A DNA stretch of 35,960 nucleotides from Methanobacteriota archaeon (GCA_022561895.1 JADFQH010000003.1:2448-38407), one strand, 5' to 3'. Counted from the stretch's first letter, positions 1-8,355 are shown. Notes: generated from the letters alone by a model not told the origin. Program-made: numbers and translations.

Positions 1-70
1 CCTCGGCCACTAGACACAACTCTGGGTCCTGGTTGAAGCTGGTGGTGATCTCGTACTGACCGATGCTGGT

Positions 71-592
71 GTGCAGCTGCTGGCTGAACTCGACATCGGA
101 CAAACAGCGAAGCTCTCCGAGGCTGACATCGAATCGTTCGGTCTCGATTTCGTTAATCTCTACGATCGCAACCTCGATCATCCATTACTGCAGGGAATCC
201 GTGAGATTCAGCATGAACTCTGGAAGACACCACAAGTCGGTTACACGCCGGACGAAGATGACCAACCCGTATATGCTGTCGACGAAGATGCCTTTGAAAC
301 CGCTGGTGGCTCCGTCGCAGGCACATTCGAAGATGGGGGTGGCGTCGGCGTTGGGACGCTATCTGGGGGCGATTGCGATATCCATGTCATCGCTTCGATT
401 CTACCGACAGCTAATCAGGAGTATCTCCACCAGTTCGGCATGGCGGACTACGTGGTGTCGACGATGGGGCATACGGTTCTCTGTAATGCGATCAGTGGCG
501 AGCAGCGGCGATATGTCGACGGCAAGCTGGTCGAGACCGTCGGCGAAGACGCCAGCGAGAGCACGTACCGTCGCCAGACCGTGACCCACTGA
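71..592 (+). CDS. Hypothetical protein, 5' end unclear or truncated
   Basis: This is an acidic 173-residue reading frame from a GTG; I do not recognise the family. The same frame stays open upstream only to a TAG at 11-13, and that stretch (VEAGGDLVLTDAGVQLLAEL) looks like genuine protein, similar to the end of a winged-helix domain. The real gene may therefore begin to the left of the window and reach this frame through a frameshift or stop. The central part is glycine-rich (GGGVGVGTLSGGDCD). The ORF at 63-584 overlaps it in another frame and is basic and serine-rich, so it is taken as a shadow. No membrane segment or catalytic motif could be assigned. That the frame is coding is fairly sure; the start and function are not. 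Confidence 0.5.
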   Translation: MQLLAELDIGQTAKLSEADIESFGLDFVNLYDRNLDHPLLQGIREIQHELWKTPQVGYTPDEDDQPVYAVDEDAFETAGGSVAGTFEDGGGVGVGTLSGGDCDIHVIASILPTANQEYLHQFGMADYVVSTMGHTVLCNAISGEQRRYVDGKLVETVGEDASESTYRRQTVTH

Positions 593-1083
593 ATTCTGGC
601 GCACTCTCGCAGCTTTTGATGGATGAGGGTGTCTCCCATCTTGTTGTTTGGACGACTCCTTGTGACTGATCGGCCGCTGCAGCACGTATTCCGCATCGGC
701 GTGATCAATCTCCGCTGTCGCGAAAATCGCAGTCGCTCGATTGACAGATCCCACTCACAAACGTTGACGTGAGACGCGAGCATTCGATGTACGTCGAGAA
801 TTAGTCAAACAGGGCTGTGTGAACATTTCAATGCGTTGTAATCACAATTCAGTGCGTACAATCGATCTGGTTCGTGGATCTAACCGGATCGAGATTGGCT
901 GCAATACACAAATCATCGATCCTGCGTTCCGTTTCATATGGAACGTTCTATAAGTAAATTGTCTCGTAAGAGGATACGATTAGACTATTTTCTCTGTAGC
1001 ATCAAACAGAATGGTGAATTATGCGCTACACTTGATTTTTAAATAAAATGATTTATGTTTGCCAGCGGCGTCCTCCAACTGAC
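593..1083. other. Intergenic region, AT-rich, with promoter for the aldolase gene
   Basis: No convincing gene is seen in about 490 bp. The antisense ORFs at 401-754 and 448-783 look like shadows. From about 817 the sequence is clearly AT-richer than the coding regions. It holds a GTTCC-N9-GGAAC palindrome (926-944) followed by TTCTATAAGTAAAT, and a strong TATA-like run TTTTTAAATAAAA near 1034-1046. The latter would place transcription start near 1067-1072, just ahead of the ATG at 1084. Confidence 0.45.
926..944. promoter_or_regulatory. Palindrome GTTCC-N9-GGAAC, possible operator
   Basis: The arms GTTCC and GGAAC are perfect complements around GTTTCATAT. The half-sites match those of the palindromes around the IclR gene (18105-18121), but the spacer is two bases longer. 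It lies immediately before a TATA-like TTCTATAAG. A regulator site is plausible but unproven. Confidence 0.3.
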
Positions 1084-2001
1084 ATGGTAGATAATAACAA
1101 TCAACCATATCGCGGTCCCGAAGTCAGCCGACGAACGTACATGCAAGGTACCGCCGCAACAGGCGCCGGACTGGCAGGTCTGGGCACAGCAAGCGCACAT
1201 TCGCTTGATGAACCGATGATGGGCGGTTCGGAAGAATTTCTTGACCGGGTCGAGGATGGTGAGACGGTTTTCGGAATGTCGACAGGATTTGCGAGCATGG
1301 ATCCTGCAACTGTCGTTGGTAACCATCCGGCAACGGATTGGGTCTGGGTGGACAGCGAGCACGGGTCCTATGATCTCAGAATCATCCGTCAGATCGTCTC
1401 AGTTATTCCCGACGACACCGCCGCGTTGGTACGTATTCCCGGTCATCACCCGAGAGAGGTGGACCGCGTACTCGATGCGGGGGCCGATGGGGTTATCGTA
1501 CCGTTTCTGCCAAGGGTTGACGGGCCGGGCGTCATCGAAGACGCTGAAATGTTCGTCGAGGCAGCGTATTACCCACCTGATGGAAATCGGGGGGCTGCTG
1601 GTAGCCACGCTGGGGCGGTGTACGGCTTGGAAGCCGATGAATACTTTGAGACCATCAACGACCGCGTATTCGTGATGCTTCAAGTTGAGACACGAGAAAT
1701 GATCGACAACATCGACGAAATCGCACAAATCGATGGACTCGACTGTCTGTTGGTCGGACCAACTGATCTGTCATATCAGCTTGGCGATCCGGGGAACTTC
1801 GACTCTTCGGAGTTCCAGCAGGCGATCCAAGACGTCCTCGATGCCTCACACCGCCACGGCGTCGCACCCGGATACTGGGTGGGTGACGAAGACGAAAACG
1901 AGTTCATTGATGACGGATGGCAGGTCCTTTCGTTAGGAGCGGATGGTGGTCTGTTAGCCGCTGGTATCGAGGACCGGTTCCCGAATTCCAACGAATCATA
2001 A
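1084..2001 (+). CDS. HpcH/HpaI-type aldolase with an apparent Tat signal
   Basis: Member of the HpcH/HpaI (2,4-dihydroxyhept-2-ene-1,7-dioate aldolase) family, which cleaves 4-hydroxy-2-oxo acids to pyruvate or oxaloacetate plus an aldehyde. Seen: the DSEHGSYD loop, LVRIPG, the GADGVIVPFLP strand, and metal-site segments QVET and VGPTDLS, so the barrel looks complete and active. The ATG at 1084 is chosen over 1048 because the TATA-like run at 1034-1046 would put transcription start between them. From that start, residues 15-22 read SRRTYMQG, followed by an Ala/Gly-rich hydrophobic stretch and an AxA site (TASA) near residue 38, which is a classic Tat signal. Family members are normally cytoplasmic, so predicted export is odd. 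It is separated by about 200 bp from the amidase. Family call is sure; substrate and export are inferred. Confidence 0.88.
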   Translation: MVDNNNQPYRGPEVSRRTYMQGTAATGAGLAGLGTASAHSLDEPMMGGSEEFLDRVEDGETVFGMSTGFASMDPATVVGNHPATDWVWVDSEHGSYDLRIIRQIVSVIPDDTAALVRIPGHHPREVDRVLDAGADGVIVPFLPRVDGPGVIEDAEMFVEAAYYPPDGNRGAAGSHAGAVYGLEADEYFETINDRVFVMLQVETREMIDNIDEIAQIDGLDCLLVGPTDLSYQLGDPGNFDSSEFQQAIQDVLDASHRHGVAPGYWVGDEDENEFIDDGWQVLSLGADGGLLAAGIEDRFPNSNES

Positions 2002-2202
2002 CACCAGTTTGTGACTCGACCGCTTTTTGACAGCCAATTTTGACAATGTAGTTGTTCGTTGTTGCTACTTATATCAGTCTATTATTTATCTTAATCGGCG
2101 CGCAATCGAACGATCACTTCACTGGTGGGAGAACGCTTGGTAGAGGAGCTTACGACCACGAGAAGCTATAACCCCACACGAATAGACTGTCCACACAGTA
2201 CA

Positions 2203-3702
2203 ATGACCGACCAGTTTCAGCTAGTAGAAGCAACCGTTGATGAGATACACGATGCGATGAAAGACGGGGAACTCACGAGCCAAGAGCTTGTTGAGCGCTA
2301 TCTCGAACGGATCGACGCGTACGATCGAAGCGGTCCCGAACTAAACAGTATCATCACCATCAACGAAAACGCAGTCGAACGCGCAGCTGAATTGGATCAA
2401 GTGCTGGAAACGGAGGGCTTCGTCGGCTCGCTGCACGGCATTCCGGTTCTCGTCAAGGATCAAGCGGAGACTGCGGGAGTGAGGACGACGTTCGGTTCCG
2501 AGGCATGCGCTGACTATGTTCCGGACACCGATGCGACCATCGTCACGAAACTCAAAGACGCTGGTGCGATCGTCCTAGCCAAGACGAACCTGCCGGACTG
2601 GGCCGCCGCATATTTCGGCTACTCCTCGGCGCACGGACAGACGAAGAACCCATACGATCTCGATCGAGATCCCGGTGGATCCAGTGCTGGGACCGGCACC
2701 GGTGTCGCTGCCAACCTCGGAACGATCGGGATCGGCGAGGATACAGGTGGCTCGATTCGCGTTCCATCGGCCAACTGTAACCTGTTCGGGATCCGCGTGA
2801 CGACCGGACTCATTAGTCGAATCGGACTCTCGCCGATCGTCCCCCGACAGGACACCGCCGGACCGATGGCACGAACAGTGACGGACATGACTTACTTGCT
2901 AGATGTTCTCGTTGGGTACGACCCGGAGGAGTCGTGGACCGGCGCGACGGCACAGACGGACATCGACTCGTATACGAACTACCTCGACGAGGACGGGCTC
3001 GACGGCGTCCGTCTCGGGGTTCTGCGCGAGGCGTTCGGCTCGGACGATGATCCTCGGGCGGCACCCGTAAACGAGATTACCGAGAGGGCACTCGATAGGA
3101 TGGTTGCGGCAGGTGCCGAACTCGTCGATCCGGTATCGGTTCCCGATCTCACGGAGCAGATCGGGGAAACCACCGTGTACACCTATTATGGGACGCTGTC
3201 TCTCAACGAGTTTCTCACCGAGCGCGAGGGAATTCCGTACGACTCCGTAAGAGAGATCTACGAGGCGGGTGCGTATCACGAAGAGCTGGAGCTGCTCGAA
3301 GCGATCGCCGCGATGACCGCAGATCCCGAGGAGGAACTCGACTTCTGGCGGCGTTCGCTCGGCCAGGAGTCGTTCCGTCGTGACGTGCTGAACACCTTTG
3401 CCGCGGATGATCTCGACGCGATCGTCTTTCCGGATGTGCGAGTCGTGGCCCCGACGATCGCGGATCTCGGTGACCGGTATACGACGGCGAACTACCCGAC
3501 GAACACGCCGATCGGATCCCAGACACAGTGTCCGGCGATCTCGGTTCCGGGCGGACTCACCGACGGTGGGCTGCCCGTCGGTGTCGAACTCCTCGGAAAG
3601 CCATATCACGAACACCGGCTCATCGAGATGGCCTACGCTTACGAGCAGGTGACGGAGACAAGACAGCCGCCCGAAACTGCACCTTCGCTCCGAGAGGAGT
3701 AA
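2203..3702 (+). CDS. Amidase signature (AS) family amidase
   Basis: Hydrolyses an amide to a carboxylate and ammonia; 499 residues is normal for the family. The Ser-cisSer-Lys triad is visible: Lys85 in PVLVKDQ, cis-Ser160 in PGGSSAGTG, and nucleophile Ser184 in DTGGSIRVP. The 24-residue Ser-Ser spacing is as usual. The C-terminal PAISVPGG segment is also typical. The ATG at 2203 is preferred to the upstream start at 2125, because the extra 26 residues are not family-like. GatA is unlikely, since no gatB or gatC lies nearby; a catabolic amidase is more likely. It converges on the FGGY kinase gene with about 100 bp between their ends. Substrate unknown. Confidence 0.88.
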   Translation: MTDQFQLVEATVDEIHDAMKDGELTSQELVERYLERIDAYDRSGPELNSIITINENAVERAAELDQVLETEGFVGSLHGIPVLVKDQAETAGVRTTFGSEACADYVPDTDATIVTKLKDAGAIVLAKTNLPDWAAAYFGYSSAHGQTKNPYDLDRDPGGSSAGTGTGVAANLGTIGIGEDTGGSIRVPSANCNLFGIRVTTGLISRIGLSPIVPRQDTAGPMARTVTDMTYLLDVLVGYDPEESWTGATAQTDIDSYTNYLDEDGLDGVRLGVLREAFGSDDDPRAAPVNEITERALDRMVAAGAELVDPVSVPDLTEQIGETTVYTYYGTLSLNEFLTEREGIPYDSVREIYEAGAYHEELELLEAIAAMTADPEEELDFWRRSLGQESFRRDVLNTFAADDLDAIVFPDVRVVAPTIADLGDRYTTANYPTNTPIGSQTQCPAISVPGGLTDGGLPVGVELLGKPYHEHRLIEMAYAYEQVTETRQPPETAPSLREE

Positions 3703-3801
3703 TGATACAAAACAACACGGAAGACGTGCGCTACACTGCGTAGAACAGCTGAAATATTGAATTAGAAATAGTCGGGACACGATACAGCGGTAGACTGGTA
3801 A

Positions 3802-5382
3802 CTATTCTCCTACAGTATCTTTTCCCGTGACGGACTTCTTCGTCGACTGGTGTGAACTAGACTCTTCCATATCTCGGAGGTCTCGAAGAGCCTGCGTTCG
3901 CTGGTCCCATATTTCGAAGGTCGCTTCGTAAGCCTCCCTATAGACATCGTACCAACGGCGGTACTGACGGACTTTCTCGGGTTGGGGCTCGAACGATTTT
4001 TCGACGGACGACGTCTGTTCGACAGCACTGGGAAGATCAGCATATGCATCGACCCCGACACCAGCCAGTAGTGCTGCACCTTTCGCTCCGAACTCCGATC
4101 CTTCGGGGACGATGATCGTCGCGTTGAGACAATCAGCGAACATCTGACACCAGAAACTGGAGTTCGCACCGCCACCACTGAGATAGATATTCTCCGTCTC
4201 GTATGGAAGGTGTGCGTAACAGTCACGCATGGCGAGCGATATCCCCTCGTATACTGCACGAACGAGATGAGCCTGTGTATGCTCTTGAGTCAATCCCATG
4301 AACTGTGCACGAGCATTCGGGTTCACGAACGGTGCGCGCTCGCCGGCCGAACTGAGGAACGGATGGTAGAGAACGCCATCCGATCCGATTGGAATCGACT
4401 CGACTGCTTCCTCAACGAGGTTGAAATCGCTCTTGTCCATGATCTCTTCGATCGCCCAATCGAGATTCGGTGTCCCGGTCATCGACGCCATAAACTGTGT
4501 CCAAAGGCCGTCTCCGATGCCGAGTGTGAGTGTGATCCCGGCTTGCTGATCGCCCAGTACCGGTTCATCCAAGATCATCTGACTGACCGATGTCGTTCCA
4601 ACGACCGATGATCCATCGCCCGAGAGTGCGGCACCGCTGCCGAAGGCGGATGCAGCGACATCGATGAAGCCAGAAACGACCGGCGTTCCGGGAGGGAGAC
4701 CTGTTTCGACGGAGGCGTCCCTCGTGATTTCGCCAATAATCTCCGTCCCGGCCGCCAGCGAGGGGCGCATTGGTGCGACTTCGGGCATCTCGACGATATC
4801 GAGTACCTCGTCGGCGTACTCGCCCGTCTCGACATCGACGTACGGAAGGGACCCATCGCTCAGATCCGTCGTGAGTTCGTCCGTGAGATTGTACTTCAGC
4901 CAGTCCTTGCAGAAAAAGACGGTATCGATCTTCTCGTAGGTCTCTGGCTCGTGTTCTCGAAGCCATCCGAGGATAACGAGACTACTGCCCGTAAACTGCG
5001 TGCCACCACAGATGTCGTATATCCGCTCGGTGATCCCCTCATCTTGCCATTTTGTGACGCGATCACTCGCGCGACCGTCCGACCAGAGGATCGCAGAGCG
5101 GGCAGGGGTCCCGTCCGCTTCAATGAGCCAGCAGCCATCACCCTGTCCAGTGACGCCAACAGCGAGAATTTCGTCCGATCGATCGAGCTGATCGATGACT
5201 TCACTGATCGTTTGGACGGTCTTCTTCCACGTCGTTACCATCGATTGTTCCGTCCAGCCGGGTTCGGGACGCTTTACCGTATTCCGAACGCTGCTCTTGC
5301 AGACAGTATCGCCTTCGAGAGAGAAGGCGACAGCCTTTATCATGGTCGTCCCGGCATCTATGCCAATGATAATCTTTCTCAT
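3802..5382 (-). CDS. FGGY-family carbohydrate kinase
   Basis: ATP-dependent sugar or polyol kinase of the FGGY family, 526 residues. Seen: N-terminal phosphate loop IGIDAGTTMIKAV, substrate-side GQGDGCWL, the SGFIDVAASAFGSG segment with the likely catalytic Asp, the HPFLSSAGERAPF region, and the C-terminal SGGGANSSFWCQMFADCLN ATP-binding segment. The ATG at 5382 gives the correct MRKIIIGIDAGTT start; the upstream ATG at 5406 adds eight unlikely residues. A TATA-like sequence (TAATTTA on the plus strand, 5409-5415) lies about 30 nt upstream. It is divergent from a dehydrogenase-aldolase pair, a combination also found in bacterial loci labelled as autoinducer-2 kinase, xylulokinase or erythritol kinase. 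The substrate cannot be fixed from sequence. Confidence 0.88.
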   Translation of the reverse strand: MRKIIIGIDAGTTMIKAVAFSLEGDTVCKSSVRNTVKRPEPGWTEQSMVTTWKKTVQTISEVIDQLDRSDEILAVGVTGQGDGCWLIEADGTPARSAILWSDGRASDRVTKWQDEGITERIYDICGGTQFTGSSLVILGWLREHEPETYEKIDTVFFCKDWLKYNLTDELTTDLSDGSLPYVDVETGEYADEVLDIVEMPEVAPMRPSLAAGTEIIGEITRDASVETGLPPGTPVVSGFIDVAASAFGSGAALSGDGSSVVGTTSVSQMILDEPVLGDQQAGITLTLGIGDGLWTQFMASMTGTPNLDWAIEEIMDKSDFNLVEEAVESIPIGSDGVLYHPFLSSAGERAPFVNPNARAQFMGLTQEHTQAHLVRAVYEGISLAMRDCYAHLPYETENIYLSGGGANSSFWCQMFADCLNATIIVPEGSEFGAKGAALLAGVGVDAYADLPSAVEQTSSVEKSFEPQPEKVRQYRRWYDVYREAYEATFEIWDQRTQALRDLRDMEESSSHQSTKKSVTGKDTVGE

Positions 5383-5407
5383 ATCGGTAAGTACCTCGAT
5401 TTGCATG

Positions 5408-5416
5408 GTAATTTAG
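5408..5416 (-). promoter_or_regulatory. TATA-like box of the FGGY kinase gene
   Basis: On the minus strand the sequence reads GCTAAATTA, centred about 30 nt before the kinase ATG at 5382. This spacing fits an archaeal TATA element driving a leaderless or nearly leaderless transcript. Confidence 0.45.
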
Positions 5417-5466
5417 CTTCGCATCGTCGAACGGGGCTGTCGATGACTGCCCGAAAAGGATAGGAG

Positions 5467-5482
5467 CCTCAATCGAGTGAGG
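5467..5482. promoter_or_regulatory. 16-bp palindrome between the divergent kinase and dehydrogenase genes
   Basis: CCTCAATCGAGTGAGG is symmetric except for one base pair: CCTCA and TGAGG arms around a TCGA centre. It sits in the 116-bp space shared by the kinase and the dehydrogenase-aldolase genes and just ahead of the dehydrogenase start. That is the expected position for an operator that coordinates both directions. No regulator gene is adjacent, so the partner is unknown. Confidence 0.4.
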
Positions 5483-5498
5483 ATCGGTAGACGACATC

Positions 5499-6554
5499 AT
5501 GAACGCACTGGTCACAGCGAACTTCGATTCGGCGGCGCTCGATCGCCTCCGCAATGAACTGAACATGGATATCGAGTACGCACCGATCGCCGAACGCGAG
5601 GGACGGCTTCCCGAAGACGAATTCAAGGAGCGCGTTCGTGATGTCGATGTCCTCATCGTCGGCTACGAGGGAGTTTCCGCGAGCGTCATCGACGCTGCAG
5701 TAGAGTTACAGATCATCGCCTGTGCCCGCGGTGGACCGGATGCGAACGTCGACATCGAGGCTGCAACCGAACGGGGTATTCCGGTTCTGTACGCTCCGGT
5801 CCGCAATGCAGTCAGCGTTGCCGACTTCACATGGGGCGAGATCCTCTCGGTGATGAGAAACATTGCACAGGCACACCATCTCCTTCATACCGGGACGTAC
5901 ACCGGGACACCCCGTGCTGACGCCGCGTCGGGTGGCGCTCGCGAAGACGTGACCTGGGGAATGGGACAGGATTCTCCGTACGTGAACCTCAAAGGGCCGG
6001 AGCTGGAGGGCAAAACAGTCGGTATTATTGGCATGGGAGCCGTTGGCCGCGAAGTCGCAACACGCGCACAGGGGTTCGGAGTGACACTCCTCGGGTTCGA
6101 TCCGTATATCGACGAGGAGACCATGGCGGAACACGATACGGAGAAGGTCGAGCTCGCAGAGCTGCTTCGCGAAAGCGACGTTGTAACCGTCCACGTCCCC
6201 GTTACCGAGAGCACACGAGGTCTCATCGGCACAGACGAGTTCGCGTCGATGAAGGAGAGTGCGTACTTCATCAACAACGCACGCGGTGTGATCATCGATC
6301 AGGAAGCACTGCTCGAAGAACTGCGGACGGGTGGGATTCGAGGGGCGGCGCTCGATGTCTACGATATGGAGCCGATCCCGAACGATCATCCCCTGCTCGA
6401 CCGCGATAACGTCGTTACGACGCCACATCTCGCCGGCGCTGCCGAGGAAGTGATCACTCGACACTCGACGATGATCGTCGACGATATCGATGCACTTCTT
6501 TCGGGTGAGAGTCCAACCTACGTTGCGAACGAAGAAGTGTTAGCCGAGAAGTAG
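5499..6554 (+). CDS. D-isomer-specific 2-hydroxyacid dehydrogenase (SerA-like)
   Basis: NAD(P)-dependent oxidoreductase interconverting a D-2-hydroxyacid and a 2-oxoacid; 351 residues, as usual for the family without an ACT domain. Seen: dinucleotide-binding GIIGMGAVGREVA near residue 175, followed by an acidic residue in GFDPYID at the end of the next strand. The catalytic Arg is in NNARGVIID, the Glu in DMEPIPNDHPLL and the His in TPHLAGA. The absence of an ACT domain and the neighbours (FGGY kinase, class II aldolase) argue against serine biosynthesis and for sugar-acid catabolism. The aldolase follows by at most 44 nt, probably co-transcribed. Confidence 0.88.
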   Translation: MNALVTANFDSAALDRLRNELNMDIEYAPIAEREGRLPEDEFKERVRDVDVLIVGYEGVSASVIDAAVELQIIACARGGPDANVDIEAATERGIPVLYAPVRNAVSVADFTWGEILSVMRNIAQAHHLLHTGTYTGTPRADAASGGAREDVTWGMGQDSPYVNLKGPELEGKTVGIIGMGAVGREVATRAQGFGVTLLGFDPYIDEETMAEHDTEKVELAELLRESDVVTVHVPVTESTRGLIGTDEFASMKESAYFINNARGVIIDQEALLEELRTGGIRGAALDVYDMEPIPNDHPLLDRDNVVTTPHLAGAAEEVITRHSTMIVDDIDALLSGESPTYVANEEVLAEK

Positions 6555-6598
6555 AACGAACAGTGAAATACCCCAGTCACGAGCAACTAACCGAACAT

Positions 6599-7264
6599 AT
6601 GAGCTCCAACTCCGTAGACGAAGGCGCTGTCCGGGAGGAACGCGAATCGATCAGCAATTACGGGCGCGAGATGGTGAAACAGGGTCTCACGAAAGGGACG
6701 GGTGGCAATATCAGCGCGCGCGTCGAGGGCGATCATATGGCGATCAGCCCGTCCGGGGTCGCTTACGAGGAGATCACCGTCGACGACGTTCCAGTCCTCG
6801 ATCCCGCTGAGGCGACCGTTCTCGGCTCGCTAAAACCGTCGGCTGAACACTCGATGCACATGCAGGTGTATCGCGAGCGAGACGACGTCGGTGGCGTCGT
6901 TCACAACCACTCGCCGTACGCGAGTACGTTCGCAAGCATCAGTGAACCCATCGAAGCGTCCCACTATCTCATCGCGTTCGCGGGGGACGAAGTGCCAGTC
7001 GCGGCGTACGAAACCTACGGGACCGAAGAACTCGGTACGGTCGCAGTCGAGACACTCGGTGATGAATACAACGCGTGCCTCTTGGAGAATCATGGCGTGT
7101 TGGCCGTTGGAGACGACGTCGCTTCCGCGTTCGAAATCGCCTTGATGGTCGAATACTGTGCCCGGATCCACTATCAAGCCCGGACCATCGGCGATCCGAC
7201 GATCCTCCCGGACGAAGAAGTCGAGAACCTCATGACCAAGTTCGAGGGGTACGGTCAGAACTGA
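6599..7264 (+). CDS. Class II aldolase/adducin family protein (fuculose-phosphate aldolase-like)
   Basis: Zinc-dependent aldolase of the FucA/AraD family, which cleaves a ketose phosphate to dihydroxyacetone phosphate plus an aldehyde, or acts as an epimerase. Seen: phosphate-binding GTGGNISAR, the Glu/His cluster SAEHSMH, zinc ligands in VVHNHSPYA, and a C-terminal LLENHGVLAVG. ATG 6599 (221 residues) is preferred; a GTG at 6563 would add twelve residues. The likely role is to split the product made by the kinase and dehydrogenase next door. The stop codon TGA is the first part of an 82-bp palindromic element. Family is sure; substrate is inferred only from context. Confidence 0.87.
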   Translation: MSSNSVDEGAVREERESISNYGREMVKQGLTKGTGGNISARVEGDHMAISPSGVAYEEITVDDVPVLDPAEATVLGSLKPSAEHSMHMQVYRERDDVGGVVHNHSPYASTFASISEPIEASHYLIAFAGDEVPVAAYETYGTEELGTVAVETLGDEYNACLLENHGVLAVGDDVASAFEIALMVEYCARIHYQARTIGDPTILPDEEVENLMTKFEGYGQN

Positions 7265-7343
7265 TAAGGTCGGTTGTAATCCCTTACCGCTGATCGCCGA
7301 CGTGTACTGGTGATCGCCGGTAAATAGTTACAACCGACCTTAT
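7262..7343. repeat. 82-bp palindromic element, copy A
   Basis: The perfect 16-bp terminal inverted repeats ATAAGGTCGGTTGTAA (7264-7279) and its complement (7328-7343) enclose a second imperfect palindrome built on TTACCG and TGATCGCC. The left end is fused to the aldolase stop codon (CTGATAAGG). Copies B (10519-10709) and C (32482-32563) have the same architecture and the same 82-bp length once B's insertion is removed. The terminal arms differ between copies but pair within a copy. It could be a non-autonomous element or a mobile terminator-like hairpin. Confidence 0.75.
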
Positions 7344-7410
7344 GACACCGTCTACACGAGTTCGACGAGGTCGAACGGATGGTCGTCAGCGCCAGCATCG
7401 ACGCCTGTCG

Positions 7411-7871
7411 TCACTCGGTGATGACGGTACGCTCGGTCGCGTACCCTTCTCCCTCTTCGTAGCTCCAGAGGCTCACCACGACGAGTACTGGAATCGCGAC
7501 CGGCCAGACGAGAATCGGGGAGTACTCGGGGAACAGATAGAGGTTTCCGATCGATCCGGCGAGGCCGATGACGATCTTCGGGCCGCGACCGCCGCCACCA
7601 TCTGCTTTGATAGCAACAGGATAGCCGTGATCGTCAGCGAACGCACGCACCTCATCCGGAGAATCGACGGTATCGTCCGTTCCGGGAACGACCGGAACAC
7701 CTGCCTGTTGCACGATAGCTCGAGCCTTTGCTTTCTCGCCAAAATCGGCCATGACTTCCGCAGGTGGGCCAACCTAGACGAACTCGGATTCCTCGACATG
7801 GCGGGCGAACGGTTCGCTCACGGCCTTTGCGCCTGTTTTGTACGCCGCCAAGTAGACGGTGACGGAGGTGC
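7411..7871 (-). pseudogene. Composite remnant: biotin carboxylase fragment joined to a small membrane-protein tail
   Basis: Reading the minus strand, residues PFARHVEESEFV, then an in-frame TAG, then [19 protein letters not shown] to [15 protein letters not shown] match the N-terminal half of biotin carboxylase (AccC/PccA-like). The TAG stands where the family has Trp, a TGG to TAG change. Directly after GGGGRG the frame runs into [17 protein letters not shown]...[10 protein letters not shown], a two-helix membrane segment that cannot belong to biotin carboxylase. This tail resembles the 54-residue protein at 25005-25169 (IGL..., then ...VFSYLEY). The stretch before PFARH (SVTVYLAAYKTGAKAVSE) is also unlike the family. 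It is therefore a chimera of gene fragments and most likely not functional. Confidence 0.7.
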
Positions 7872-7944
7872 AGGTTAGTCGGTTTAGATGCGCGGTACGG
7901 GCATTCTGGCCACGTGGCCGTCGCCATTGGCGAACTCGTACGTC

Positions 7945-8304
7945 ATGAAATTCACCGAAGCCCGTGACTCGCTTGCGCCGCTCCAGCAACCCGACTCAGA
8001 AAATGCGGGCTCCGACCAGCTCGATTCGCTTCGCGAGACACAATCCCAGCTCGAGGACGTTATACTGTCGGACAGAACGGTTGATACAGTCGCCAACGGC
8101 CGTCCCCGGCGATGAACTATCAAAGCCTCTGTCCGATAGTATAGCTACGATCTCGAAACCGAACAGGAGAATGTCGCCTCACTCGAAGCGGAACACACCG
8201 AACTCACCGAGGAACTCGACGAAATTATCTCCCAACTGCAGACGGTCATCCAGTTCAACGAGCAAACCACTGACGGGTGGTTACGATCGTTCGCCTTCGC
8301 ATGA
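7945..8304 (+). pseudogene. Small coiled-coil protein gene split by a MITE
   Basis: The frame MKFTEARDSLAPLQ...RETQSQLEDV runs to 8060, is broken by an inserted element, and resumes in the same frame at about 8144 with YDLETEQENVASLEAEHTEL...DGWLRSFAFA to TGA 8302-8304. Removing the 79-bp element plus one TA copy joins GAG GAC GTT AGC TAC cleanly and gives a 92-residue, Glu/Gln-rich, heptad-like coiled coil. The insertion adds 81 bp, so the frame is kept, but the element carries TGA (8113-8115) and TAG (8137-8139) in frame. Function unknown. Unless read-through occurs, the gene is dead. On the minus strand a short frame starting MTYEFANGDGHVARM at 7946 is also codon-biased, so the 5' boundary is uncertain. 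Confidence 0.7.
8061..8143. mobile_element. 79-bp MITE with TA target duplication
   Basis: Terminal inverted repeats TATACTGTCGGACAGA (8061-8076) and its complement (8128-8143) differ at one base. The outer TA on each side fits a duplicated target, leaving a 79-bp element (8063-8141). It has no coding capacity. Its termini (TACTGTCGG) match those of the 107-bp element nested at 10586-10696. TA duplication suggests mobilisation by an IS630/Tc1-mariner type transposase, which is not encoded in this window. Confidence 0.75.
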
Positions 8305-8340
8305 AAACAGCTCATCTGAACACCGCCTTAGGCACAACTG

Positions 8341-8349
8341 TTTTATTTG
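8341..8349 (+). promoter_or_regulatory. TATA-like box for the TetR-MATE operon
   Basis: TTTTATTTG lies about 27-30 nt ahead of 8370-8375. Transcription would thus begin inside or just after the annotated ATG at 8360, which favours the GTG at 8375 as the real start of a leaderless message. Confidence 0.45.
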
Positions 8350-8355
8350 TTGGAA

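Noticed and set aside
2899-3780. 293-residue minus-strand ORF over the amidase
   Set aside because: Shadow frame; basic composition unlike the neighbouring proteins.
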